Positions 26,157 through 35,423 of a stretch of 64,000 nucleotides of DNA are shown in pieces. Position 1 is the first letter of the stretch. Each line of letters opens with the position of its first letter. Made by a program: the position numbers and the translations under genes. The DNA is taken from NCBI RefSeq assembly GCF_004168285.1, contig NZ_SEWF01000016.1:45909-109908 (forward strand), given 5' to 3'. Under the pieces are notes generated by a model. That model did no database searches. It saw only the letters and a list, made by a program, of their open reading frames with translations, and was not told the origin of the DNA. This DNA comes from Emticicia agri (lineage in GTDB: Bacteria > Bacteroidota > Bacteroidia > Cytophagales > Spirosomataceae).

Positions 26157-28022
26157 TTATAATCTGGTAACACCTTTGCGTTTCAATGCCAGGTCATGTG
26201 CCGTATCATAATACGAACGCAGGTTTGTCCAGTCAAATATCTCAGAGATATTTTCTACACGATTCCGTTGCATGATACGATCACGACGATTCATGGTTAC
26301 AAAATTGAACATGATGTCGGCCAATTGGTCAGCGGCTTCATCATAGCTTTTTTCTTTACGATCTACCACATATACCCCTACGCTTTCATAATCTTTCATC
26401 AACTGAATCATAAAGTCTCCAAAACCTGATAAATCGCTTGTAACGGTTGGAATCCCACGTACAACACATTCTAAGGGTGTATAACCCCAGGGTTCATAAT
26501 AACTTGGGAAAACACCTAAGTGACAACCTCTTACAAACTGGCTGTATTCCATACCGAATAATGGATTGGTAGGCGAAATAAAGTCGGGATGATACACAAA
26601 TTTCACACGATCCTGCTGATGGTTCAGCAAGTTGGTGTATTTCAGATAATTCGTAATATCATCTTCCTGTTTCAGCAAATGGGTAACTGTATGTGGCAGT
26701 TTCTTGGTTTTCCAGGTCTGAATCGTGCGGCGTAATCTTAATCGCCAGTATTCATCTACAAACTCATTCAGGTCAGGCAGATTATGGTTTTCATCTGAAG
26801 CAGACGAGTGGAATAAATGCTCCCCTACCTGCTTTTCTATGGCCTCACAGGTTTCTCTTATCTCTTCCATCACCGCCCTTGACTGCAGAACTTCAGGATT
26901 AATAGAATAGACAGGATTTTTAGTGATAATAAACATCACAATGGTTGTATCAAGCCCTGCCTGCACAATCTTGAAGTTGAGCCTTTTTAAGGCCTCCAGA
27001 GTCAAATCATAGCCTTTATTTCTGAACTCGTAACGTCCTGAAGTAAAGAAATAAAGGGTATTGTCTAAATCCCATGAATAGCTCTGGAAAAAATGTCCCA
27101 TCACAAACTGATGGATTTTTTCTTTATACTTTAAATGCAGGTTCTGAAACTCGTGCGTGGCTGCAAAACGGGTTACATTCAGGCCATTTGGTAAAATCAA
27201 ATCACAGGTACGACCAAAAAACACTTCACATTCTTTAGCTGTTACATCACTTACGGTTGTGAGTACATGGCATTTCTGAGCGGCAAAACGCTCAATTTTA
27301 GCCTGTGCTTCTACCCCATAATGTTGTGCTTCATATTCCCAGTTATAGTAGCGTAGTTTTTCATAGAAATCAGGTTCATTACCTGCTATATAACGCCCAA
27401 GCATGGTAGCATGCGTAGTAAATACCGTTGAAATCGGTACGTTATCTGTACGAATATCTATCAGAGCCGATGCTACCATCCACTCATGGAAATGCGCCAC
27501 TACATCGTTTTTATGCCCATAAGTTTCGCCAAACTCTGTCAGAAATACTCTTATCATTTCACCCAAAACAATTACCTGGTCAACCAGCGCTTCTGCATTC
27601 AGTGTCGAAATCTGATGGCGGTTCCATAAATTATGTTTCAGGTCATTGCTTTTATATAATAGGTTCTTAAAGTCCAATAAAACAATTCTGGGTTTGCCTG
27701 TTACGAGCCATCGGCCATAATGTACTTCATAGCCCATTTCCTGCATTCTTTTCACAATTCTGCCAAAATAAGATTCTTCCAAATCTTCAATCGGTTCAAA
27801 TTCAACCATAGCAGTATTCTGAAAATAGGGACCAATCAAACAATAATTCTCACCCCATTCTTCTACCATTGAAGGCACCTTTGAGCGAATAACCGTATAA
27901 ATTCCACCAACCTGATTACACACCTCCCACGCTATTTCCATCAATAAAGGCTTCTTTTGCTCTCGGGGCTGAATACTAACAGTTTCTTCTGATTCTTTTC
28001 TAAGTTTTTTGGACGTTACCAT
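26157..28022 (-). CDS. Glycogen synthase, GT3 (eukaryote-like) family
   Basis: 621 residues. EIAWEVCNQVGGIYTVIRSK (about residues 28-47) is the GT3 sugar-nucleotide entry motif, and YYEPWGYTPLECVVRGIPTV with TSDLSGFGDF is the second-domain donor site. It elongates glycogen from UDP-glucose in animals and fungi; the bacterial donor is not proven. It is shorter than the yeast enzyme (about 700 residues) because the phosphorylated C-terminal tail is absent, yet an Arg cluster at 579-588 (RRDRIMQRNR) resembles the glucose-6-phosphate-sensing helix. It is divergent from an EamA transporter and has no other glycogen gene nearby. Confidence 0.92.
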   Translation of the reverse strand: MVTSKKLRKESEETVSIQPREQKKPLLMEIAWEVCNQVGGIYTVIRSKVPSMVEEWGENYCLIGPYFQNTAMVEFEPIEDLEESYFGRIVKRMQEMGYEVHYGRWLVTGKPRIVLLDFKNLLYKSNDLKHNLWNRHQISTLNAEALVDQVIVLGEMIRVFLTEFGETYGHKNDVVAHFHEWMVASALIDIRTDNVPISTVFTTHATMLGRYIAGNEPDFYEKLRYYNWEYEAQHYGVEAQAKIERFAAQKCHVLTTVSDVTAKECEVFFGRTCDLILPNGLNVTRFAATHEFQNLHLKYKEKIHQFVMGHFFQSYSWDLDNTLYFFTSGRYEFRNKGYDLTLEALKRLNFKIVQAGLDTTIVMFIITKNPVYSINPEVLQSRAVMEEIRETCEAIEKQVGEHLFHSSASDENHNLPDLNEFVDEYWRLRLRRTIQTWKTKKLPHTVTHLLKQEDDITNYLKYTNLLNHQQDRVKFVYHPDFISPTNPLFGMEYSQFVRGCHLGVFPSYYEPWGYTPLECVVRGIPTVTSDLSGFGDFMIQLMKDYESVGVYVVDRKEKSYDEAADQLADIMFNFVTMNRRDRIMQRNRVENISEIFDWTNLRSYYDTAHDLALKRKGVTRL

Positions 28023-28199
28023 GTGGGTTAATTAATTTAATCTATTCCGATGAGTGAATTATACAATAATTTTTAACAATAACAATAAAAAATTTAACTT
28101 TTCAAATACTGACGAACTAAATGGGTAAGCGGTGTGTAAAAAATAAAAACAAAGCTATCATTTTTACCTTTTTGAAAACCATAAGAGGATTTATTTTTT

Positions 28200-29105
28200 A
28201 TGACAGACCGCACAAAGTACTTGATTGGCGCATTTTTGATTTTTGGGGCGGCTTTTGGTTTTGCTTTAAAAGGTATTTTTATTAAGTCTGCCTATCAATA
28301 TGGCATTGATTCTATCTCGCTATTATCATTAAGGTTTTTGTTTTCTGCTCCTTTCTATTTGTTTATTATTCTTCGTAAAAGATATAAAGAAGAGTCTCAT
28401 CCTATCTTTGCCAAAAGGCGATGGCTCTATGTAGCCTTTATCGGCTTTATTGGGTACTATGTATCAGCTTATGTTAATTTCTTAGGACTTGAATATATTT
28501 CTGCCAGTCTGGAGCGGATTTTATTATTTATATATCCTACTTTTGTATTATTAATTAACGCTTTTTTAATTAAAAGAAAAGTAAGCAGATTACAATGGGT
28601 AGCCCTTCTGATTACCTATGCAGGTATCTTTGTAGCTTTTATGAAGCACTTTGAGGTACATCAGCAGAAAAATATTGCTTTAGGTGCTTTCCTTGTGATT
28701 CTGAGCGGTTTTACTTATTCATTTTATCTGGTCGGAAGCGAAAAGTTAGTCAATAAATTAGGTATAACCCGCTTCACCTCCTGGGCTATGTTAGCTGCAC
28801 TGGTACCTACGCTGATACACAGTTTTTTTTATAATAGATTAGCTATTTTTCAATTTCCAGCTCAGGTTTACGTTATTGCTTTATCAATGGCTATCTTTTC
28901 TACGGTTTTGCCAACCTTTATGTTCTCGGCAGGTATCAAGCGTATCGGTTCCGGTAATGCTTCAATCATTGCAAGTATAGGCCCTATTTTTACCATAATT
29001 TTAGCAACTCTATTTTTGCAAGAACCTATCTGGCTGGAACAAATCGTAGGCACGATTTTGGTACTGACAGGAGTATTTCTGGTAAGTTGGAAAGGCAAAA
29101 AATAA
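28200..29105 (+). CDS. EamA/DMT-family transporter
   Basis: 301 residues, about ten membrane helices in two EamA repeats. The first-half motif SLRFLFSAPFY and the second-half end IGPIFTIILATLFLQEPIWLEQIVGTILVLTGVFLV are typical. Inner membrane; unknown substrate. It starts at ATG 28200, divergent from the glycogen synthase gene. It is only distantly like the EamA protein at 14390-15274. Confidence 0.87.
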   Translation: MTDRTKYLIGAFLIFGAAFGFALKGIFIKSAYQYGIDSISLLSLRFLFSAPFYLFIILRKRYKEESHPIFAKRRWLYVAFIGFIGYYVSAYVNFLGLEYISASLERILLFIYPTFVLLINAFLIKRKVSRLQWVALLITYAGIFVAFMKHFEVHQQKNIALGAFLVILSGFTYSFYLVGSEKLVNKLGITRFTSWAMLAALVPTLIHSFFYNRLAIFQFPAQVYVIALSMAIFSTVLPTFMFSAGIKRIGSGNASIIASIGPIFTIILATLFLQEPIWLEQIVGTILVLTGVFLVSWKGKK

Positions 29106-29127
29106 TATAACTCAGTTAACGACCCCT

Positions 29128-29186
29128 ATCTTTCAAATACGAGATTTAATTAAGCCAATACAGGGTATTAATTAAATTTGAAAGAT
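29128..29186. repeat. Interrupted inverted repeat overlapping a -7 element
   Basis: ATCTTTCAAAT (29128-29138) and TTTAATTAA (29145-29153) pair with TTAATTAAA (29168-29176) and ATTTGAAAGAT (29176-29186). The right arm covers TAAATTTG (29173-29180), a -7 match for the next gene. It may act as the transporter's terminator or as an operator. Confidence 0.4.
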
Positions 29187-29206
29187 GCTTTCAAAAATTA
29201 CAATTT

Positions 29207-30124
29207 ATGAAGTATATGTGCTTCCTTGCAGGTGTTTTCCTATGGTCCTCTTGCAATAAAAAAGAATCAGACAAACAATCACAGCTTTGCGATAATGAGA
29301 ATTTTAAGAAATACTGGCATGCTGACATCGCCGAAATCAGCAGTTATAGTCTGAAACAGGCACAATTCGGCAACCTGAATGATGGTGAGGCTATCATGGT
29401 ATTCAATACCGAAGATTTCCGTAAAGACAAGCATGTAAAACTGGAATCAGACGCCAAAGAAAAAGCAGTAAAAGTACTGAAACTCAATTTCATCAAGCGA
29501 TTCGTAACGGGTGTTCACGATTTTTCTATGTACACTTCTGTTTTTACGCCCGTTCAGACGCAAGACATCACCTCTACGCTAAAGGTTTCCAATACCAATC
29601 AGGATTGGAGCGGACAGACTTTCTTGCAGCTAAACTTTCGTCATAATGGCTATCAAGTATTGGGCAAATCTTATTTTGAAGAAGAGATTGAAGACGATTA
29701 CCACATAGATAAGGCTATTTTAGAAGACGAGTTATGGACACGTATCCGTTTAGTACCTTGTCAGCAACTGCCCATAGGTAAAGTTATTTTGATACCCAGT
29801 TTAGGTTCTTTGCGTTTAAGGCGAGAAAAAGCGGCTCCGGCTATTGCCGATGTAACATTGGAACCCTATAAAGGCGATTCAACTTTCAGAGGAGACTCGT
29901 TGTTTGACTATCGGGTGAATTATATTGAAAGTAAAAGAAGTCTGAGAATCATATTTGAGAAGAATTTCCCACATAAAATTGTAGGCTGGGAAGAGAGTTA
30001 TCGTGCGCATAACAAGACATTAACATCAAGAGCAGTGTTAAAAGCCACCATTCAAAATCCTTATTGGCAGAAAAATATGCCTGCCGACACCATTTATAGA
30101 AAAAAGTTACAATTGAAGTATTGA
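29207..30124 (+). CDS. Conserved Bacteroidota lipoprotein (often mislabelled 'septum formation inhibitor Maf')
   Basis: 305 residues with a short lipoprotein signal ending LWSSC (Cys16). The body has the pattern I associate with a conserved Bacteroidota lipoprotein: YWHADIAEISSYSLKQAQFG near the N-terminus, then KLNFIKRFVTGVHDFSMY, LEDELWTRIRLVP, IPSLGSLR and a KIVGWEE segment. Database entries often call it Maf, but no Maf nucleotide pyrophosphatase motif is present. Mostly beta, probably periplasmic, function unknown. Confidence 0.7.
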   Translation: MKYMCFLAGVFLWSSCNKKESDKQSQLCDNENFKKYWHADIAEISSYSLKQAQFGNLNDGEAIMVFNTEDFRKDKHVKLESDAKEKAVKVLKLNFIKRFVTGVHDFSMYTSVFTPVQTQDITSTLKVSNTNQDWSGQTFLQLNFRHNGYQVLGKSYFEEEIEDDYHIDKAILEDELWTRIRLVPCQQLPIGKVILIPSLGSLRLRREKAAPAIADVTLEPYKGDSTFRGDSLFDYRVNYIESKRSLRIIFEKNFPHKIVGWEESYRAHNKTLTSRAVLKATIQNPYWQKNMPADTIYRKKLQLKY

Positions 30125-30199
30125 TTTCATAATTTTGTTCTCAAATTTACGTTCAAGGTTCTGTATTCCGTTCCTATCTAAGAACATAACTCAATTTTG

Positions 30200-30985
30200 A
30201 TGAAAAAGAGCAATTTTGTTTATTTAATCGCTACTTCCTTTTTTCTCTCATCGGCACTTTTCTCTTGCGGAGAAAAAGAAGCCCAAAAAACTGATAATCA
30301 AGCCAATAGTCCGAGCATCCATACATTGATTTTTATTGATAAAACTGCCAGTGTTGATGTGCAGAAACCGTTTGTTGCCAATAAGTATCAACAGGCGCTC
30401 ACTTCTATCATTGAGCAGAATTTCAGAAAAGCAGGTGATACTTACCAGATATATTATATCCACGAGAATACCTCTAAAGCCCGTACCCTGTCATTGGTTT
30501 GTCGTACCGAGATGGAAGATACAGAAGGGGTAAATGCTACCGATTTAGAGGCTATTAAAACCTCTTATGATTTATCTATCCGCAAAGAAAGAAACTTTGT
30601 TATCCAGCAATCATTGAATCGTCTGCAAGCGCAGAATGACAATGCCTCCAACCTTGAAACCAATATTACAGCAAGTATCCCTGTAATAGCCAAATTATCA
30701 GAAAATCCTGGTGATGTACGAGTTTATTACCTGAGTGATATGGTTGAGAGCGTAAAAAACGGCAGAGATTTTCAGATACGTCCGCCTAAAGACGATGCCG
30801 AAGCAGAAGCATGGGCCACAGCAGATGCTGAAAAGTTGAAAAATTACCAGCTAAGCAGCCCGGAAATATCAATGATTCTTCCTTTTGAACCTACGAGTTC
30901 GTCTAAAGAAAATAACCCGACTGTTACGCATTACTGGCAAAAATTATTTGAAAGCCTTGGCGTGATGAGTGTGACGGAGATGTAG
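30200..30985 (+). CDS. Hypothetical lipoprotein with von Willebrand A-like N-terminal fold
   Basis: 261 residues from ATG 30200; the adjacent in-frame TTG at 30197 is not needed. A lipoprotein signal ends SALFSC (Cys23). HTLIFIDKTASVD (about 42-54) looks like a vWA first strand with a DxTxS metal-site pattern, and VRVYYLSDMVES is a plausible central strand. It may bind metal at the cell envelope. A TAATTTTG -7-like element lies at 30130-30137. The preceding gene is also a lipoprotein, but the two may be transcribed separately. Confidence 0.65.
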   Translation: MKKSNFVYLIATSFFLSSALFSCGEKEAQKTDNQANSPSIHTLIFIDKTASVDVQKPFVANKYQQALTSIIEQNFRKAGDTYQIYYIHENTSKARTLSLVCRTEMEDTEGVNATDLEAIKTSYDLSIRKERNFVIQQSLNRLQAQNDNASNLETNITASIPVIAKLSENPGDVRVYYLSDMVESVKNGRDFQIRPPKDDAEAEAWATADAEKLKNYQLSSPEISMILPFEPTSSSKENNPTVTHYWQKLFESLGVMSVTEM

Positions 30986-31067
30986 AGAAATCCTTTGCAC
31001 AGGCGAAGATTTGTAATTAAGTCAATTCAATAATCACTAAATCGCTCATTCACTAAATCACTCAATT

Positions 31068-31099
31068 AAAAGGGGCCAATCTTTCGATTCGCCCCTTTT
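31068..31099. terminator. Bidirectional terminator before atpG
   Basis: AAAAGGGGC (31068-31076) and AATC pair with GATT and GCCCCTTTT (31091-31099) around a short loop, with one C/C mismatch. It lies between the convergent vWA-like lipoprotein and atpG genes. Confidence 0.8.
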
Positions 31100-31118
31100 T
31101 TATATCTATTGAAAGAGA

Positions 31119-32003
31119 TTAATCTCCTTTCAAAGCCTCGGCACCGCCTACAATCTCCAGAATCTCTTTGGTGATGGCGGCCTGACGACTACGGTTATAT
31201 TCAATTTTCAATGCACGAAGCAATTCATTGGCATTGTCAGTTGCTTTGTCCATTGCTGTCATACGGGCGCCGTGCTCAGAAGCATTCGATTCTAATACCG
31301 CTTTATACAATTGCATTTTAATGGCCTTTGGTATCAACTCCAATACAATCTCCTCTTCCGAAGGCTCAAAAATATAATCGATTTTGCTGGCTTTTGAAGC
31401 ATCTGCTTTCTTATCTACTAATGGCAACATCTGGTCAACACGAAGAATCTGTGTAGCCACGTTTTTGAATTCGTTGTAAACCAGTTCAACTACATCATAC
31501 TTGCCTTCTGAAAAAGCAGTCATGATGGCTTCAGCAGCCGAACGGGCATGCGCAAAGTTCAGGTTCTGAAAAATACTCATATAAGTATCATTCACTTTGA
31601 AACTACGACGTTGTAATGCCTCTCCACCTTTCTTTCCTAACGCCAGAATTTCTACATTGCCTTTAGCTGCCTGTGTAGGGTATTTCTCATTAATCACAGC
31701 CAGAGCTGCTTTAATGATATTTGCATTGAATGCACCGCAAAGTCCTCTGTCTGAGGTTACTACCACTACCAGAACTTTCTCTACCTGACGTACCGTTGTA
31801 AAAGGGCTTGTAGCACCTACTTCTGTATTAGCAGATACAGTAGCAATCAGTTCGTTCAGCTTGGTAGCATACGGACGCATCTGAAGGATAGCATCTTGTG
31901 CTCTACGCAACTTCGCCGCCGATACCATTTTCATGGCTTTTGTAATCTGCGTGGTTGAGTTTACCGAGACAATTCTATTTCTAACTTCTTTTAATGAAGG
32001 CAT
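31119..32003 (-). CDS. atpG: F1Fo ATP synthase gamma subunit
   Basis: 294 residues forming the central rotor stalk. MPSLKEVRNRIVSVNSTTQITKAM at the N-terminus and the C-terminal EYNRSRQAAITKEILEIVGGAEAL are gamma signatures, forming the two coiled-coil helices. SDRGLCGAFN marks the Rossmann-like middle domain. It follows atpA by 55 bp. The beta and epsilon subunits are not here, as is usual in Bacteroidota where atpDC is separate. Confidence 0.97.
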   Translation of the reverse strand: MPSLKEVRNRIVSVNSTTQITKAMKMVSAAKLRRAQDAILQMRPYATKLNELIATVSANTEVGATSPFTTVRQVEKVLVVVVTSDRGLCGAFNANIIKAALAVINEKYPTQAAKGNVEILALGKKGGEALQRRSFKVNDTYMSIFQNLNFAHARSAAEAIMTAFSEGKYDVVELVYNEFKNVATQILRVDQMLPLVDKKADASKASKIDYIFEPSEEEIVLELIPKAIKMQLYKAVLESNASEHGARMTAMDKATDNANELLRALKIEYNRSRQAAITKEILEIVGGAEALKGD

Positions 32004-32058
32004 TTTTCTATATAATTAAGAATAAAAAGCGTTTTTACACGCTTTTCATTCTATGTTA

Positions 32059-33636
32059 TTAAGCATATTTTTGAGCTAACTCTCTACCTACTTTCTTGAT
32101 AGTGTCGGTAGCTGAATCGTCTAATTTACCTGCAGCAAGTCCTTTCAATACATCAGGATATTGTGCTTTCAACAAGGTAATAAATTCAACTTCAAACTCT
32201 TTCGTTCTGGCTACTGAAACTTTGTCAAGTACACCATTAATAGAAGCATAAATGATAGCTACCTGCTCACCTACTGCAGCCGGAGAGAACTGTGCTTGTT
32301 TCAAAATCTCCTGGTTACGACGACCACGTTCGATAGTCAATTTGGTAGCAGCATCAAGGTCTGAACCGAATTTAGCGAAGGCTTCCAATTCACGGAACTG
32401 CGCCTGATCCAATTTCAGAGTACCTGCTACTTTTTTCATTGATTTAATCTGAGCGTTACCACCCACACGAGATACCGAGATACCTACGTTGATAGCCGGA
32501 CGGATACCTGCATTGAACAAGTTCGACTCAAGGAATATCTGACCGTCAGTAATCGAGATTACGTTAGTTGGGATATAAGCAGAAACGTCACCCGCTTGTG
32601 TTTCAATGATTGGAAGGGCTGTTAACGAACCACCACCTTTTACTTTACCTTTCAATGAAGGCGGAAGGTCGTTCATGTTTTGCGCAATCGCATCATTGGC
32701 AGTAACTTTAGCGGCACGCTCCAGCAAACGGCTATGTAAGTAGAATACGTCTCCCGGATACGCTTCACGTCCTGGAGGACGACGAAGTAATAATGATACC
32801 TCACGGTAAGCAACCGCTTGTTTTGACAAGTCATCATATACAACCAATGCAGGACGACCAGTATCACGGAAATACTCACCAATGGCAGCACCTGTAAATG
32901 GTGCAAAGAATTGCATGGGTGAAGGGTCTGATGCACCGGCAGCTACGATTACTGTATAATCCATCGCACCATATTTACGCAAGGTTTGCTCAACCGCTTT
33001 GATGGTAGATGCTTTCTGACCACAAGCTACGTAGATACAATAAACGGGTTCACCTTTATCGTAGAATTCTTTCTGGTTGATGATAGCATCGATACAAACC
33101 GCAGTTTTACCTGTCTGACGGTCACCGATTACTAACTCACGTTGACCACGACCGATTGGAATCATTGCGTCAATCGCTTTAATACCTGTTTGAAGAGGCT
33201 CTGTTACAGGCTGACGGAAGATAACACCCGGCGCTTTACGTTCTACAGGCATTTCAAAAGTTTCACCTTGAATCGGGCCATTACCATCGATTGGCTCTGC
33301 AAGTGTGTTAACCACACGACCTACGATACCGTCACCTACTTTCACAGATGCGATTTCGCCGGTACGCTTTACAGTTGCACCTTCTTTGATACCTGTTGCA
33401 TCTCCTAAAAGTACCGCACCTACGTTATCTTCTTCCAGGTTCAATGCAAGGGCTTTTAAGCCATTTTCGAAAGCCAGCAATTCCCCGGCTTGTACTTTTG
33501 ATAAACCATATATACGTGCTACACCGTCTCCGATTTGTAACACAGTACCTATTTCTTCAAGTTCCGCTTCGGTTTTTGAACCTGCTAATTGTTCACGTAG
33601 AATAGCCGAAACTTCATCTGGTCTGACTGATGCCAT
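32059..33636 (-). CDS. atpA: F1Fo ATP synthase alpha subunit
   Basis: 525 residues. The P-loop GDRQTGKT is at 171-178; [19 protein letters not shown] and [23 protein letters not shown] are alpha-subunit signatures, and [16 protein letters not shown] carries the conserved Arg-finger region. It holds the non-catalytic nucleotide sites of F1 at the inner membrane. The gene upstream is an unrelated dehydrogenase-like gene with a 277-bp gap, so atpH, atpF, atpE and atpB are not next to it. Confidence 0.97.
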   Translation of the reverse strand: MASVRPDEVSAILREQLAGSKTEAELEEIGTVLQIGDGVARIYGLSKVQAGELLAFENGLKALALNLEEDNVGAVLLGDATGIKEGATVKRTGEIASVKVGDGIVGRVVNTLAEPIDGNGPIQGETFEMPVERKAPGVIFRQPVTEPLQTGIKAIDAMIPIGRGQRELVIGDRQTGKTAVCIDAIINQKEFYDKGEPVYCIYVACGQKASTIKAVEQTLRKYGAMDYTVIVAAGASDPSPMQFFAPFTGAAIGEYFRDTGRPALVVYDDLSKQAVAYREVSLLLRRPPGREAYPGDVFYLHSRLLERAAKVTANDAIAQNMNDLPPSLKGKVKGGGSLTALPIIETQAGDVSAYIPTNVISITDGQIFLESNLFNAGIRPAINVGISVSRVGGNAQIKSMKKVAGTLKLDQAQFRELEAFAKFGSDLDAATKLTIERGRRNQEILKQAQFSPAAVGEQVAIIYASINGVLDKVSVARTKEFEVEFITLLKAQYPDVLKGLAAGKLDDSATDTIKKVGRELAQKYA

Positions 33637-33702
33637 ATTATATTTTGATGAGTTTTTAAATGTAGATTTGAAAAACAGGTTTATACCTTAATTTTTCGGG
33701 TG

Positions 33703-33710
33703 CAAAAGTA
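33703..33710 (-). promoter_or_regulatory. -7 promoter element for atpA-atpG
   Basis: On the minus strand the sequence reads TACTTTTG, an exact TAnnTTTG match, 67 bp upstream of the atpA ATG. No convincing -33 element is seen at the usual spacing. Supports atpAG having its own promoter. Confidence 0.45.
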
Positions 33711-33913
33711 CGACACATTTTTCACAATTCCGATGTTTTGGCAAAAAAAGATATGAAAAAGTAGGACTATTTTTAGAAATGGGCTTTTGCGCTTATCGGA
33801 GTGAATAAAATATCGAAATCAGACTTTTCAGAATATTCTTTGTTGTTGGTTTTATCCCCTTCCGCATATCAGGCACTCTGACGATGCGGAAGAGGTAAAG
33901 TTGTGATTGTTTC

Positions 33914-35164
33914 TTACTTCGCCCCTTTATAACTAATCTTATAAATAGTCCCGCCTAAATCGTCTGAAACATATATTGAACCGTCAGGACCTTGCGCCAG
34001 GCCACATGGGCGGTGTTGTACCGGGCCTGTTGGTTTGGCTAAATCAATACCTGCAAAGTTATCAGCGAAAATCTCCCAGGGGCCGGATGGTTTACCATTT
34101 TTGAAAGGTACAAATCCTACCATATACCCTTTTTTCAACTCAGGTGATTGTCCGTGAAAGGCAATGAAAGCCCCATTTCTGTATTTAGCAGGAAACTGAG
34201 TGCCTGTATAAAACAACAAGCCATTTGGCCCTAAGTGAGCCGGAAAAGCCGCAGAAGGATTCAGTGCTTTTTCTCCACCTGTTTTTTTACCATCACCACC
34301 GTATTCAGGGCATAAGATTTTCTTTTTCTGAAACTGGTCATAATACACATAAGGCCAGCCTGCATCTGCGCCTTCATGCAATTCATACATGGTTTCGGCA
34401 GGCAGTTTAGTACTCATTTCGGGTGTATAATAATTAGGAAAAGCCTCATGAAATTGGCCTCTACCATGCATCATCACAAACAATTTGTTAGATTTGGTAT
34501 TCCAGTCTAAACCCACAATATTTTTCAATCCGGTGGCATATCTTACGCCATCACCATAAGTCTGGTTCAATTTATTGGTTTTAAAACGCCACACGCCCCC
34601 TACCGAATCAAGTAATGCACAAGGTGAGATACCTTTGTTGGTACCTTTTTCTTTGCAGGTTTCATCATAAGAGCCTACAGTTACATAAATATTATCGGCA
34701 TTATCTAAAGCGATAGATTTTGATTCGTCACGGCCTTTGGCAACTAATCCGGTTACGATTAATTCGGGGCTGTCAATATTGGTAATCTCTCCGTTGGCAT
34801 CTAATTGATAGCGATATACACCCGTATTAGACGACGAATATAGATAGTTATCTTTAATGACAATACCCGTGCCTTTATAATCCAACAAGTCTTTCCGTGC
34901 ATCTATTTTGCCATCACCATTAGAATCATAGAGGTAAACCATACCCTTCGCCTCTTTTGGTTTAGATATTTTAGCATAAATACCCCCTTTACTGGTTACA
35001 GCCATATGTCTTGTCCCACCTAATTCACTTCCAATAATAGTGGTGGTGAATCCGGCAGGAACTTTGATAGCAGGGGCAGGGGTTTCGTCATAATTGTAGG
35101 CAGAAAGTAAAGATACACTTACTGCTGCCACGAGCAGGTAGCGCATCCGAAAAATGGTTCGCAT
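33914..35164 (-). CDS. Secreted PQQ-type sugar/sorbosone dehydrogenase-like beta-propeller protein
   Basis: 416 residues with an N-terminal signal (either ATG 35164 or ATG 35146). Repeated blades (GGIYAKISK, KDNYLYSSSNTGVYRY, DNIYVTVGSY, KLFVMMHGRGQFHE, GPDGSIYVSDDLGGTIYKI) match the soluble sugar dehydrogenase / L-sorbosone dehydrogenase superfamily. GADAGWPYVYYD and HRPCGLAQGPDG are typical. Probably periplasmic; PQQ binding is assumed from the family. It is divergent from a gluconolactonase-like gene across a gap with two matching operators. Confidence 0.82.
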   Translation of the reverse strand: MRTIFRMRYLLVAAVSVSLLSAYNYDETPAPAIKVPAGFTTTIIGSELGGTRHMAVTSKGGIYAKISKPKEAKGMVYLYDSNGDGKIDARKDLLDYKGTGIVIKDNYLYSSSNTGVYRYQLDANGEITNIDSPELIVTGLVAKGRDESKSIALDNADNIYVTVGSYDETCKEKGTNKGISPCALLDSVGGVWRFKTNKLNQTYGDGVRYATGLKNIVGLDWNTKSNKLFVMMHGRGQFHEAFPNYYTPEMSTKLPAETMYELHEGADAGWPYVYYDQFQKKKILCPEYGGDGKKTGGEKALNPSAAFPAHLGPNGLLFYTGTQFPAKYRNGAFIAFHGQSPELKKGYMVGFVPFKNGKPSGPWEIFADNFAGIDLAKPTGPVQHRPCGLAQGPDGSIYVSDDLGGTIYKISYKGAK

Positions 35165-35241
35165 GGTAGTATTGATAGATTATGGTTGAAAATAGGGAGT
35201 GGTTGAAGCCACTTATAGGCAAAGATAGATATTATTGTATC

Positions 35242-35258
35242 ACGATTTTTCAAATCGT
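35242..35258. promoter_or_regulatory. Operator 1, dyad ACGATTT-N3-AAATCGT
   Basis: A perfect 7-3-7 dyad in the divergent promoter region, 78 bp from the dehydrogenase-like start codon. An identical pair of half-sites occurs at 35343-35359. The two sites are embedded in 23-bp arms (35237-35259 and 35342-35364) that are inverted copies with one mismatch. Confidence 0.65.
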
Positions 35259-35342
35259 CAAAATTCGGCAGAATTTTATCAATCCATTTAATTACCCGAA
35301 GGGAATGACTTAATTATTTGAATACCCGATATATATTGAAAG

Positions 35343-35359
35343 ACGATTTAAAAAATCGT
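35343..35359. promoter_or_regulatory. Operator 2, dyad ACGATTT-N3-AAATCGT
   Basis: Second copy of the dyad, about 101 bp centre to centre from the first and 65 bp before the SMP-30-like ATG. Together they suggest one dimeric regulator controlling both genes, possibly by looping. Confidence 0.65.
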
Positions 35360-35423
35360 GATACATAACTATTTTCATAAAAATCCCTTAATTTCGCTAC
35401 TGAACCTATTCAAAGCCTATTGT

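Noticed and set aside
29207..30124. Function as septum formation inhibitor Maf
   Set aside because: The name is attached to this lipoprotein family in databases, but no Maf pyrophosphatase motif is present.
35358..35423. GTG start for the SMP-30-like protein
   Set aside because: It falls inside operator 2, and the ATG at 35424 gives a clean signal peptide.
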